From positions 930,001 to 994,000 of the forward strand of contig NZ_CP162101.1 of assembly GCF_040869035.1 (NCBI RefSeq): 64,000 nt of DNA, given 5' to 3'. Under the pieces are notes generated by a model. The model had not been told where the DNA came from and did not search any database. It was given only the letters and a program-made list of their open reading frames with translations. How positions within the stretch are numbered: the first letter of the stretch is position 1; every line of letters begins with the position of its first letter. Both the position numbers and the translations under genes were made by a program. Positions 17,535 to 24,848 of the stretch are shown here, in pieces. Source of the DNA: Vibrio sp. NTOU-M3 (lineage in GTDB: Bacteria; Pseudomonadota; Gammaproteobacteria; Enterobacterales; Vibrionaceae).

Positions 17535-18512
17535 ATGAAAGTAAACAAATTTATCTCAACGAGTGTAATTTCAATTGTGAGCATTATCACTGTTGGTGCA
17601 TCTTTCGCTCAAGAACCAGTATGGGATGGTAATAAAGTGGTTCTTCAATCAGAGAAATTAGCGGATGGTGTATTCGCTTATTACCCTGAAAATGCGAAAG
17701 AGTTTGAAAAGGAAGGTAAAGCAGTTGCGACAAGTGGTGGTTTTATTATCGGTGATAAAAGCGTATTAATGATCGACACCATGTTAAATAAGCGTCTTTA
17801 TCAACAAGCAGAATCACTCATAAAAAAACAAACCACATTACCCATTTCGTTTGCGGTAAATACCAGTTTCCATGGTGACCATTCATATGGAAATATGTAC
17901 TTGCCTAGCCAAACTCAAATTATTCAACATATTAATACCAAAAACTATATCGATGAACATTTTGAAAAAGATGCTCAGTTTATGATTGCTAACTTCGGTA
18001 AAGGCCGCGGCATTGAGGAGATAAAACCTGTTTCTGCCAATATTTTGCTGCCGGAAGAGGGGAGATTGACGTTAGATCTCGGCAATAAATATGTGGAGAT
18101 CATCGATTTCGGCTTTGCACAAACAGGCGGTGACTTGTTTGTTTGGGAACCAGAATCAAAAACGATGTGGACGGGAAATCCTATCATCACCATGGCTCCT
18201 TCTCTGCCTTGGTTGCTAGACGGACACTTACTTGAAACGCTAGAAACCCTCAAAGAGGTTTATCACTTCTTACCTGAAGATGCGAAAGTTGTTCCGGGGC
18301 ATGGCTCAGTGATCAAGCGTTCAGATATCAAGTGGCATATTGATTACTTGGAAGCGGTTAAGAGTGAAGTACAAAAAGCACTGAACGCTGGGTTAACGCT
18401 AGAGGAAACGGTGCAGCAAGTGAAGCTTCCTGAATTCTCAGGTTATTCGCTGTTTAACTGGGTGCATCCAGACTTGAATGTTCCCGCAGCTTATAAAGAC
18501 CTAAAACAATAA
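17535..18512 (+). CDS. Secreted MBL-fold metallohydrolase with altered zinc site
   Basis: This 325-residue protein starts at the ATG at 17535 (GGAG ten bases upstream), giving a clear Sec signal peptide ending ...GASFAQ; an in-frame upstream GTG at 17502 would bury it. It has the metallo-beta-lactamase fold. In the usual HxHxDH motif the first His is Ser (NTSFHGDHS, Ser111-His113-Asp115-His116). The third Zn1 ligand position is Gln (AQTGGD, Gln196-Asp200), while VPGHG (His256) is kept. Two of the three Zn1 ligands are therefore missing but the Zn2 set looks intact, suggesting a mono-metal enzyme. Substrate is unknown. The divergent LysR and downstream VOC protein suggest detoxification or degradation of a small molecule. 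Confidence 0.88.
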   Translation: MKVNKFISTSVISIVSIITVGASFAQEPVWDGNKVVLQSEKLADGVFAYYPENAKEFEKEGKAVATSGGFIIGDKSVLMIDTMLNKRLYQQAESLIKKQTTLPISFAVNTSFHGDHSYGNMYLPSQTQIIQHINTKNYIDEHFEKDAQFMIANFGKGRGIEEIKPVSANILLPEEGRLTLDLGNKYVEIIDFGFAQTGGDLFVWEPESKTMWTGNPIITMAPSLPWLLDGHLLETLETLKEVYHFLPEDAKVVPGHGSVIKRSDIKWHIDYLEAVKSEVQKALNAGLTLEETVQQVKLPEFSGYSLFNWVHPDLNVPAAYKDLKQ

Positions 18513-18517
18513 ATCAT

Positions 18518-18556
18518 AAGGCTCGTTGTATGGCTGTAGCGCAGCGAGCCTTTATT
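18518..18556 (+). terminator. Terminator-like hairpin between MBL and VOC genes
   Basis: AAGGCTCGTTG (18518-18528) pairs with CAGCGAGCCTT (with one G-U pair), followed by TTTATTTC. It lies just after the MBL stop and before the VOC ribosome site, so it may end or attenuate the transcript. Confidence 0.65.
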
Positions 18557-18576
18557 TCATGGTATGCGAGGTAAGT

Positions 18577-19116
18577 ATGAAAACTGGACTTCCCGGCTTA
18601 AAAGGCGGCGACCATATTGGTTTTACGGTGCCTAATCTAGAAGAAGCGACTCGGTTTTTTGTTGAAGTGATTGGATGTGAGGTGTTGTACGAACTAGGGC
18701 CGTTTCAAGCGGATGATGACTGGATGTCTGAAAACCTGAATGTCCATCCAAGAGCCGTTATTCATAAATATCGGATGTTGAAATGTCACACTGGCCCTTC
18801 GTTTGAGATCTTCGAATACAGTTCACCGGATCAAAACCAAGCCCAACCCAAAAATAGTGACTATGCGGGTCATCATTTGGCCTTTTATGTTGAGAATATT
18901 GATGTTGCTCGCCAGTATTTAGCGTCTAAAGGTGTTGAGATTCTAGGGGATGTAAAAACGGTAGATAGCGGTCCAACTCAGGGGTTAAGTTGGTTGTATT
19001 TTCTTTCTCCGTGGGGGATGCAACTTGAATTGGTGAGTTACAACCAAGGCTTAGGTTTTGAGCAGGGTGGGTTACGGCAATGGTCCCCAATAGAGCGTAA
19101 TACTAACAATAAGTAA
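18577..19116 (+). CDS. VOC-superfamily (glyoxalase/dioxygenase-like) protein
   Basis: This 179-residue cytoplasmic protein starts at the ATG at 18577, preceded by GAGG five bases upstream. The vicinal-oxygen-chelate fold is visible as two beta-alpha-beta-beta-beta modules. One begins DHIGFTVPNLEEATRFF, with the first metal-ligand His at about residue 13. The second begins GHHLAFYVENIDVARQYL, with a His at about 102. A terminal Glu sits in GMQLELVSY. Members bind a divalent metal and include glyoxalases, extradiol dioxygenases and resistance proteins, and I cannot choose among them. It follows the MBL gene by 64 bases and may share its LysR control despite the intervening hairpin. A bidirectional terminator ends the gene. 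Confidence 0.88.
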   Translation: MKTGLPGLKGGDHIGFTVPNLEEATRFFVEVIGCEVLYELGPFQADDDWMSENLNVHPRAVIHKYRMLKCHTGPSFEIFEYSSPDQNQAQPKNSDYAGHHLAFYVENIDVARQYLASKGVEILGDVKTVDSGPTQGLSWLYFLSPWGMQLELVSYNQGLGFEQGGLRQWSPIERNTNNK

Positions 19117-19117
19117 G

Positions 19118-19157
19118 AAGGTAAAGCTGCAAAAATGCAGCTTTACCTTTTGTTTTA
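19118..19157. terminator. Bidirectional terminator between VOC gene and miniprotein gene
   Basis: AAGGTAAAGCTGCA (19118-19131) and TGCAGCTTTACCTT (19136-19149) form a perfect 14-bp stem with a 4-base loop, followed by TTGTTTTA on the plus strand. It serves the VOC gene. It also lies immediately beyond the stop of the minus-strand 47-residue gene. Confidence 0.85.
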
Positions 19158-19298
19158 TTCTGCAGGCTCTCCGCCTAACAAGATGAGAGATTCAGCTGCG
19201 ATAGCACCCGTGGAGAAGGTAATACCCGCTAACAGTAATATCGAAGTGTATTTGGCGGTTAAAATAGCCAGCCCAATCGTATTAATGATCTTTTCCAT
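19155..19298 (-). CDS. 47-residue membrane miniprotein
   Basis: A short minus-strand frame begins at an ATG with AGGA seven bases upstream, a well-placed ribosome site, and ends within the flank of the shared terminator. The 47-residue product has an amphipathic start (MEKIINTIGLAILTAKY), one hydrophobic helix around SILLLAGITFSTGAIAA, and a short acidic tail ending in GEPAE. It resembles small single-pass membrane proteins, or a phenol-soluble or holin-like peptide; no family is recognised. The combination of ribosome site, membrane helix and terminator makes a real gene likely. Confidence 0.6.
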   Translation of the reverse strand: MEKIINTIGLAILTAKYTSILLLAGITFSTGAIAAESLILLGGEPAE

Positions 19299-19701
19299 AA
19301 TATTTTCCTGATTAATTAAAACTAAGTTTATTGTAGGCCTTCAATCAGAATGGTTTGGGATCAATAACTAGAAAAAATCTACGCTTTATAGGTAATTTGC
19401 TGAAAAAGTCCTAAATAGACATATTTACAACTGATAACAATTTATTTTTCGATATATATCAAACTATCATGAAATCCGAGCGTAATGGTGTCCTATTTTG
19501 GTACCTAAGAATGCTTGATACAATGAAAATCGGTAAATGCCTCATTAGTCGCTTTCCTCGCAGCGCCGCAAAAACATTTTATCGTCTGAACAAAATCCCT
19601 CGTTTGATGTTCACTCATCAGCTCACTACTATTTCGACAACACCAGGGGCCGTTCTATCTTCCACACATTTTGTACCTGTATGACCTTTTGGAGAAGAAA
19701 C

Positions 19702-20073
19702 TTGGAACGAATAAAGGCTATCAACTCAGTAAAAATGAACAAAGCGCGTGATCATCGTGAACGTGATTTGCGTGTTTTAAACTGCGTCAGTGATAGTGAA
19801 TATGAATCTCGTATGGCAGTTTGGCATAACCTAATTTCGCCCAAAGCGCCTATCGAAGAAGCAAAGAAGTTTGTTGATTCAGCGTTTAACCGTTTAGAGG
19901 CCGATCTTAAAGCATCGGGTCGTGAAGTCGCAATTAGCTACTCTGATTTTGTCACCATGGCGAATGAAGAGCTTCAATACATTCGAGTTTACGTCGCCGA
20001 CACCAAATCTCAATATTTCTGGTATGGCACCATCGCAATCACAGTGTGTTTGTTATTGTCACTCTATTTATAG
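19702..20073 (+). CDS. Hypothetical protein with C-terminal membrane anchor
   Basis: I place the start at the TTG at 19702, because GGAG lies seven bases upstream; in-frame ATGs at 19681 and 19735 lack such a site. The 123-residue product is hydrophilic and helical (charged region NKARDHRERDLRVLN, then PIEEAKKFVDSAFNRLEADL) and ends with one membrane segment (YFWYGTIAITVCLLLSLYL). It looks like a tail-anchored inner-membrane protein with a cytoplasmic helical domain. I recognise no family. A strong hairpin follows the stop. Confidence 0.7.
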   Translation: MERIKAINSVKMNKARDHRERDLRVLNCVSDSEYESRMAVWHNLISPKAPIEEAKKFVDSAFNRLEADLKASGREVAISYSDFVTMANEELQYIRVYVADTKSQYFWYGTIAITVCLLLSLYL

Positions 20074-20090
20074 CCATGCCCTGATGAATT

Positions 20091-20118
20091 AACGGCCTAG
20101 CAAACATGCTAGGCCGTT
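20091..20118 (+). terminator. Hairpin terminator after the tail-anchored protein gene
   Basis: AACGGCCTAGCA (20091-20102) and TGCTAGGCCGTT (20107-20118) form a perfect 12-bp stem with a 4-base loop. The T run that follows (GACGTTTG) is poor, so termination may be partial. Confidence 0.65.
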
Positions 20119-20248
20119 GACGTTTGTAAGGCACTTTAAAACAGCTAAGATAAATTTCTTAATTAGGTAAGTAAGGTTGCCTCTGTTGGTGCTTAAGGAA
20201 TATACTTGGCGGGTAACTGAATAACGAATACTGATTGGAGGATAAAAG

Positions 20249-20452
20249 ATGATTGTAATGACTTTAAAAAACGGGCTTAGAAACAGTTAACTTAGAGATA
20301 CTCACCGATATTTCATTTCTCTAGATTTCTTCTTGCCCGGAATTAACCGGGATCTCACTCGATTCGAATTTGATCCTACAGAACTCATTCTATTGAGCGA
20401 TCGCTGCTATATGGCCGCCTCGCTTGGGATAATTCGACAATGTCGCAAATAA
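20249..20452 (+). pseudogene. Small ORF interrupted by one stop codon (broken small gene or leader peptide)
   Basis: A strong GGAGG site at 20237-20241 precedes an ATG that starts a 13-codon frame ending in TAA (20288). The same frame then stays open for 53 more codons to a stop at 20450, overlapping the rsgA start (20440). The continued translation contains a basic/aromatic stretch (LRDTHRYFISLDFFLPG, then [15 protein letters not shown]) loosely reminiscent of DUF1127 small arginine-rich proteins. The simplest reading is a small gene inactivated by a single nonsense mutation. The alternative is a 13-residue leader peptide controlling rsgA. Family assignment is tentative. Confidence 0.45.
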
Positions 20453-21510
20453 ATTCATTGAATTCATCTGAAACAATCTATTCTAACCATGAGCTTGGTT
20501 GGAAAGGCTTTTTTCAACAACAACTAACGCTAGACGATTACGACAACACGGTTTTTGCGCGCATCATTGCCCATCACCGAAACGGGTATGTATTATGGAG
20601 CGAACAAGGACAAATCAACCTTGATGTTCACGCATCATTGCCTGCCATGACTGTAGGTGACTGGGTGGTACTTAACGCACAACATCAGTTTGTTCGACTG
20701 CTTGAAAGGTTAAGTGTTTTTAGCCGAAAAGCGGCTGGAACCAAAGTTTCACGGCAGTACATCGCAGCTAATATCGACACACTTTTCATCGTTGTGTCAC
20801 TGAACGACGACTTTAATCTCAGCCGAATTGAGCGTTATCTTGCACTTGCCCATGAAGCTGACGTTGAGCCTGTTATTGTTCTGACCAAGTTGGATCTTTG
20901 CTCTGATTCAGAAGAGAAGAAGCAACAAATCATGGCGTTAAGTCCGCTATTAATGGTGGAAGCTGTCAATGGGCTCGACCCTCATAGCGTCGAGAAGTTA
21001 ACCTCATGGTGTAAAACTGGTCAAACGGTTGCTTTCATGGGCTCTTCAGGTGTCGGTAAATCAACCTTGGTAAATACACTGATGGGGGAGCAGGCCCAGC
21101 TTACGGCAGGGATACGTGAAGATGACAGCAAGGGACGTCATACCACGACATCTCGCTCAATCCACGTGATGCTATCAGGCGGGATCTTAATTGATACCCC
21201 GGGAATGCGAGAGCTTCAACTGACCGATTGTGAGCAAGGAGTCAGTGAAACCTTCGCAGATATTGATTCACTTGCGAAACAGTGTCGATTTTCTGATTGT
21301 CAGCACTCGACAGAACCTGGGTGCGCGGTGCAGCAGGCTTTAGAGTCTGGCCAATTGGATACGCGCCGCTTGAACAACTACCAGAAATTGCTGCGTGAGC
21401 AACGACGTAACAGCGCAACACTGGCTGAGCAGCGTGCAATTGACAAAGAGTTTGGCAAGTTATGTCGCACCACGATGAATGACAAACATAGCCGAAAAAA
21501 TCGGTATTAA
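20440..21510 (+). CDS. rsgA: Ribosome small-subunit-dependent GTPase A (RsgA/YjeQ family)
   Basis: This is a 356-residue circularly permuted GTPase that helps mature the 30S ribosomal subunit. An N-terminal OB-fold comes first. The G motifs appear in permuted order: G4 TKLD (about 150), G1/Walker [11 protein letters not shown] (about 200) and G3 DTPGMRE (about 250). The C-terminal zinc knuckle follows ([14 protein letters not shown], about 284-297). All expected elements are present. The ribosome site is weak, and the start overlaps the broken small frame upstream. Vibrio genomes normally carry a core rsgA on the large chromosome, so this may be a second, paralogous copy; that cannot be tested from the window. 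Confidence 0.93.
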   Translation: MSQINSLNSSETIYSNHELGWKGFFQQQLTLDDYDNTVFARIIAHHRNGYVLWSEQGQINLDVHASLPAMTVGDWVVLNAQHQFVRLLERLSVFSRKAAGTKVSRQYIAANIDTLFIVVSLNDDFNLSRIERYLALAHEADVEPVIVLTKLDLCSDSEEKKQQIMALSPLLMVEAVNGLDPHSVEKLTSWCKTGQTVAFMGSSGVGKSTLVNTLMGEQAQLTAGIREDDSKGRHTTTSRSIHVMLSGGILIDTPGMRELQLTDCEQGVSETFADIDSLAKQCRFSDCQHSTEPGCAVQQALESGQLDTRRLNNYQKLLREQRRNSATLAEQRAIDKEFGKLCRTTMNDKHSRKNRY

Positions 21511-21524
21511 CTAAAGCGTAAATC

Positions 21525-21572
21525 AATGGCTCCTGTGCTTAATAAATAATTAGATTAAGCGCCGGAGCCATT
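21525..21572. repeat. Long imperfect inverted repeat after rsgA
   Basis: AATGGCTCC and GCTTAAT on the left pair with ATTAAGC and GGAGCCATT on the right, giving a 16-bp stem with a 3-by-3 internal bulge and a 10-base AT loop. There is no T tract. It may act as a rho-independent-like terminator or a mRNA-stabilising end for rsgA. Confidence 0.5.
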
Positions 21573-21665
21573 AATTACGAACATTACTGGATCAAGCGCA
21601 TTTGCTATGATTCAACATAAGCTATTTTGCAACAGTGTTTACTGGCATTGAGTAGGGTACATGGA

Positions 21666-22349
21666 ATGACAGCTCCCGTTTCACATCACGAATTGGTTCG
21701 ACATGCGATAGAGGTATTGAGTGATATTGAAGTTGCGGTTCGTTTTCATCGACCAGACTTGCAAGATTGCGAAGTGATCCGAGAGCTCGTGTTATGGATG
21801 AAAACGGGGTTACCTGCATATCAGTTTGCACCAACGCAAGACGGTAAAAGTCTCTATGAAGTAGCTGAATACGTGCTACAAATGTCGAACTTGGATACCC
21901 CAACTTTAGTGGATTATGCGATTGAGCGCATGGGTTTCAGCGAAGAGGGTACGGGCGTCAGCTATTACGACCAAAATGACGACGCGTTGGAAAACAACCT
22001 TGTCGTGTTGAGCTATTGGGTAGGCGGTTTTTCACAAGTCCTGATGCCCGAAAGTGTTTACCTTGAGGCACTGAAGGCCTTTCTTTATGACAATGAGAAA
22101 TTTGAACTTATTGCCCATCTACTCAAACAGCACCCTTTTGATGTGAAGTTAGGTTCTCAAGATCAGCAGATTGCGGCGTTAGGCGAATACCTACCTCAAC
22201 TCAGAACAAGCTTACATTTGCTAGAAGACACGGATATCACTTCCCTTTTAAAGCAATTAGATAGCTTAGAAGAGAGTTTAAACCAGATCAAAACCTCTCC
22301 AGTTATACCAACACAGTTTGGTCATATCGGCTCATTTGAGCTTTGGTAA
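21666..22349 (+). CDS. Conserved-looking hypothetical protein, acidic, helical
   Basis: I choose the ATG at 21666 (TAGGG upstream), giving 227 residues; a TTG at 21627 in frame is possible. The protein has no signal peptide or membrane span. It is acidic and mostly helical (LVRHAIEVLSDIEVAVRF near the start; LLEDTDITSLLKQLDSLEESL near the end). I recognise no domain. It overlaps or abuts the frame leading into the DUF2058 gene by 89 bases spacing, so the two may be co-transcribed. A cytoplasmic protein of unknown role is the honest call. Confidence 0.7.
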   Translation: MTAPVSHHELVRHAIEVLSDIEVAVRFHRPDLQDCEVIRELVLWMKTGLPAYQFAPTQDGKSLYEVAEYVLQMSNLDTPTLVDYAIERMGFSEEGTGVSYYDQNDDALENNLVVLSYWVGGFSQVLMPESVYLEALKAFLYDNEKFELIAHLLKQHPFDVKLGSQDQQIAALGEYLPQLRTSLHLLEDTDITSLLKQLDSLEESLNQIKTSPVIPTQFGHIGSFELW

Positions 22350-22438
22350 AGCCGAATAAAAAGAAAGGTAATCCCCCCTCTTTACCTGTTCATACTCAAA
22401 ACGATAGAATGCCTGTAATTGGAAGAGTTGGACTGAAC

Positions 22439-22960
22439 ATGGCAAAACTAACATTACAAGAGCAGATGCTAAAAGCAGGCTTAGTAAACGAAAAGAAGCT
22501 GAAAAAGGCAAAAAAAGGCTCTAAAAAGTCTCGCGTGCAGGCTCGCGAAGCGAAAGCGGCGGCAGAAGCGAACAAACAGGCTCAGCAAGAGCGTGACAAA
22601 GCATTGAATCAGCAGTTGAAAGAACAACAGCTCAGCAAAGAAATTCGTGCGCAGGTAAAACAGCTGATTGAAATGAACAAGCTTGACCTGAAAGATGGCG
22701 ACATCAAATACAATTTTACCGACGGTAAGTTTGTGAAATCCCTGTATGTGGAGTCATTGGTTCGTGATCAGTTAGCTAAAGGCATTCTTGCGATTGCGCG
22801 TTACGAGGAAGGTTATGCTGTGATCCCTGGTGTGGTTGCGAAGAAGATTGCCATGCGTGATGCGGAAACCATCATCGAAACGAAAACGACAGAAGAAGAA
22901 GTACCGGCAGAAGATGATCCGTATGCAGATTATGTTGTACCTGATGATCTGATGTGGTGA
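22439..22960 (+). CDS. DUF2058 family (YaiL-like) nucleoprotein/polynucleotide-associated protein
   Basis: This 173-residue cytoplasmic protein begins MAKLTLQEQMLKAGL, the typical DUF2058 N-terminus. A highly basic region follows (KKLKKAKKGSKKSRVQAREAK, residues about 18-38), then an Ala/Gln-rich coil and a compact C-terminal domain with KYNFTDG and GYAVIPG. It ends in an acidic tail. The family (E. coli YaiL) is annotated as nucleoprotein or polynucleotide-associated, but its molecular role is not established. The start ATG at 22439 is chosen from the family N-terminus; longer in-frame versions upstream look spurious. A strong terminator follows. Confidence 0.9.
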   Translation: MAKLTLQEQMLKAGLVNEKKLKKAKKGSKKSRVQAREAKAAAEANKQAQQERDKALNQQLKEQQLSKEIRAQVKQLIEMNKLDLKDGDIKYNFTDGKFVKSLYVESLVRDQLAKGILAIARYEEGYAVIPGVVAKKIAMRDAETIIETKTTEEEVPAEDDPYADYVVPDDLMW

Positions 22961-22975
22961 CGAAATTTCCGATTG

Positions 22976-23006
22976 AAATGGCCTGAATATTTTCAGGCCA
23001 TTTTTG
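22976..23006. terminator. Terminator between DUF2058 gene and convergent LysR gene
   Basis: AAATGGCCTGAA (22976-22987) and TTCAGGCCATTT (22992-23003) form a perfect 12-bp stem with TATT loop, followed by TTTG on the plus strand. A-rich flanks make it usable from both sides. Confidence 0.85.
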
Positions 23007-23025
23007 TATCAGGTATGTGAGGGAT

Positions 23026-23928
23026 TTAGAAACAGTCTTGAATTTCGAGGTAGCTTGCTCGGATATGTTCAATCAGCGCTTGAATCCGTTTAGCGGGTTT
23101 GCGCGTATAGGGGTAAACCGCGTAAATGCCCACTACTTTGCTGGTATGTTCGGCCAGTATTTCAACTAACTTCCCTTGTTTTAAATCATCACAGATCAAG
23201 CAAGTGGGTAAGTAAGCTAACCCATTACCTGCAAGTACGCTTTTACGTAAGGCGGCAGCATTATCAGACGAGAAATTCCCCGACACTTTCAGAACATAGT
23301 TATCGCTATTGCGCTTAAACTGCCAATCAAAGGTGCCGCCTGATTCGTGAGTGTAACCAAGGCAATTGTGACGCAGTAAAGCATTCGGGGTATCTGGCTC
23401 CCCATATTGCGCGATGTATTCAGGGGATGCGCATATCATCCAGCGAGAATTAAAAATAAATCGCGCAATCAGGCTGGAATCTTCAAGGTAACCAGTGCGT
23501 ATAACCAAGTCGTAGTTATCTGCAATCAAGTCGACGAAGTGATTATCCATCGACATATCAACGCTTAGCCCAGGGTTGTTATTGCAAAACTCAGAGATAG
23601 ACTCCGCCAATAGCAATTCACCTGAGATGGTTGGCACTGACATGCGAATGTGTCCGGCGAGCGACTCGTTATACCCAGTAATTGATTCAAACGCGGCTTT
23701 TGCCGTGGCGTGAATATCTTTGGAGCGATGATAAAGCACTTCACCCGCTTCAGTGAGGGTCAGCTTTCGAGTGGTACGATAGAGCAGTTGCGTACCGAGA
23801 TCGGCCTCAAGCTTGCTAACCCGTTTGCTGATCATCGATTTGGTAATGTGGTTGTGCTCAGCCGCTTTGCTGAAAGAACCACACTCGACCACTTGGGTAA
23901 ATAAAATAAGATCATCCACTTGCGGCAT
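23026..23928 (-). CDS. LysR-family transcriptional regulator
   Basis: This 300-residue regulator has the LysR winged helix at the N-terminus (FSKAAEHNHITKSMISKRVSKLE, about 19-41). The CrgA-like subgroup effector domain follows (DLVIRTGYLEDSSLIAR, SPEYIAQYG). It lies downstream of, and on the same strand as, the lutC gene but behind a terminator, so it is probably transcribed on its own. Lactate genes next door are possible targets, but lut operons are more often governed by GntR-type regulators, so this is only proximity. The ribosome site is weak. Confidence 0.92.
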   Translation of the reverse strand: MPQVDDLILFTQVVECGSFSKAAEHNHITKSMISKRVSKLEADLGTQLLYRTTRKLTLTEAGEVLYHRSKDIHATAKAAFESITGYNESLAGHIRMSVPTISGELLLAESISEFCNNNPGLSVDMSMDNHFVDLIADNYDLVIRTGYLEDSSLIARFIFNSRWMICASPEYIAQYGEPDTPNALLRHNCLGYTHESGGTFDWQFKRNSDNYVLKVSGNFSSDNAAALRKSVLAGNGLAYLPTCLICDDLKQGKLVEILAEHTSKVVGIYAVYPYTRKPAKRIQALIEHIRASYLEIQDCF

Positions 23929-24004
23929 AACGGTACTCAGAATCGTGAAGATTGGTGGGTATTATAACGGTTCACTCGTTTGCAAACGAGCTTAATGAAT
24001 TGCA

Positions 24005-24041
24005 GGAGAGAAGAAAGGCGCACCCATTACAGATGCGCCTT
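24005..24041 (-). terminator. Terminator of the lut operon
   Basis: AAGGCGCA / TGCGCCTT (24015-24022 and 24034-24041) forms an 8-bp GC-rich stem. On the minus strand it is followed by a pyrimidine-rich TTTCTTCTC run. It lies about 40 bases after the lutC stop. Confidence 0.65.
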
Positions 24042-24078
24042 GATGCTCTGTTCCCAAAGAGCAAAAATGAAGGAGGTG

Positions 24079-24837
24079 TTACATGTCGTCGACAATCACG
24101 TAAGTAGCGGATACGGGGCCATGAACACCAACCACTTTGATTAGCTCGATATCCGCAGTAGAACTTGGTCCCGAGATAAAGTTAACGCAGGAAGGAATCC
24201 GCTCGCCGCGTTTGGCTTTTTGATGTAATGCGTGGGTAGCCTGCGTTAGGCGTGGAAGCAAGGTACTTTTGCCAACAACAAAGATGGACGTTTCAGGTAG
24301 CAGGCTGATCGCTCGTCCTTGCTTTGGGTCGCTGTAAAGCACAACCGTGCCAGATTCTGCTAATGCTTGCTCAGCCATGACAATGCCAATTTGAGCTCGT
24401 TCAGCGATGGTGATGTTGGCTTGGTAGCCAGCTTGATGATCCCAAACATGCACAGTGTGATGCGCATTAGACAGAGCTTGAGGGTCAACCAAATTCAACA
24501 AAGTTTCTGACGCTGAGATGATGGTTTCCCCTTGCTTTTCTGCACCGTGTTCATCTTGGCAATACTGGTGGCAAACCTCGCGCAATGTCATTTGGAGTTC
24601 TGATTTGGTGGTTTCTACCACACTGACGCCCAATGACGTCTGTGCGTATTGCTTTAGTGTGTCAGCCAACTGATCTTGAGTAAAATCCTTCATCACTGCC
24701 TGATGGCAATGGTGCTTAAAAGCAGGGCGCTCTACAGCGTCTAAAGGTTGGCTGCGTCCAAGTTTATTCGCGATGTTAAGCAGAAACTCATCCCGGTTAT
24801 AGATACTGGTTGTGTTATTTGATGCAAAAGTTGACAT
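24079..24837 (-). CDS. lutC: Lactate utilisation protein C (LUD domain)
   Basis: This 252-residue protein is the LutC/YkgG subunit of the LutABC complex, which oxidises L-lactate to pyruvate in the cytoplasm. The LUD domain is visible from about residue 85, with the ALAESGTVVL segment and the C-terminal FISGPSSTADIE motif that ends this family. The length is typical. It is the last gene of a lutA-lutB-lutC order on the minus strand, 11 bases after lutB, and is followed by a terminator. Co-transcription with the upstream permease is likely. Confidence 0.94.
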   Translation of the reverse strand: MSTFASNNTTSIYNRDEFLLNIANKLGRSQPLDAVERPAFKHHCHQAVMKDFTQDQLADTLKQYAQTSLGVSVVETTKSELQMTLREVCHQYCQDEHGAEKQGETIISASETLLNLVDPQALSNAHHTVHVWDHQAGYQANITIAERAQIGIVMAEQALAESGTVVLYSDPKQGRAISLLPETSIFVVGKSTLLPRLTQATHALHQKAKRGERIPSCVNFISGPSSTADIELIKVVGVHGPVSATYVIVDDM

Positions 24838-24848
24838 GTTTTGCTTCC

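Noticed and set aside
19469..19684. 71-codon plus-strand frame ending in an ATGA overlap with an ATG at 19681
   Set aside because: No ribosome-binding site, no recognisable protein character, and the following gene is better started at the TTG at 19702 with GGAG seven bases upstream, so the overlap is probably accidental.
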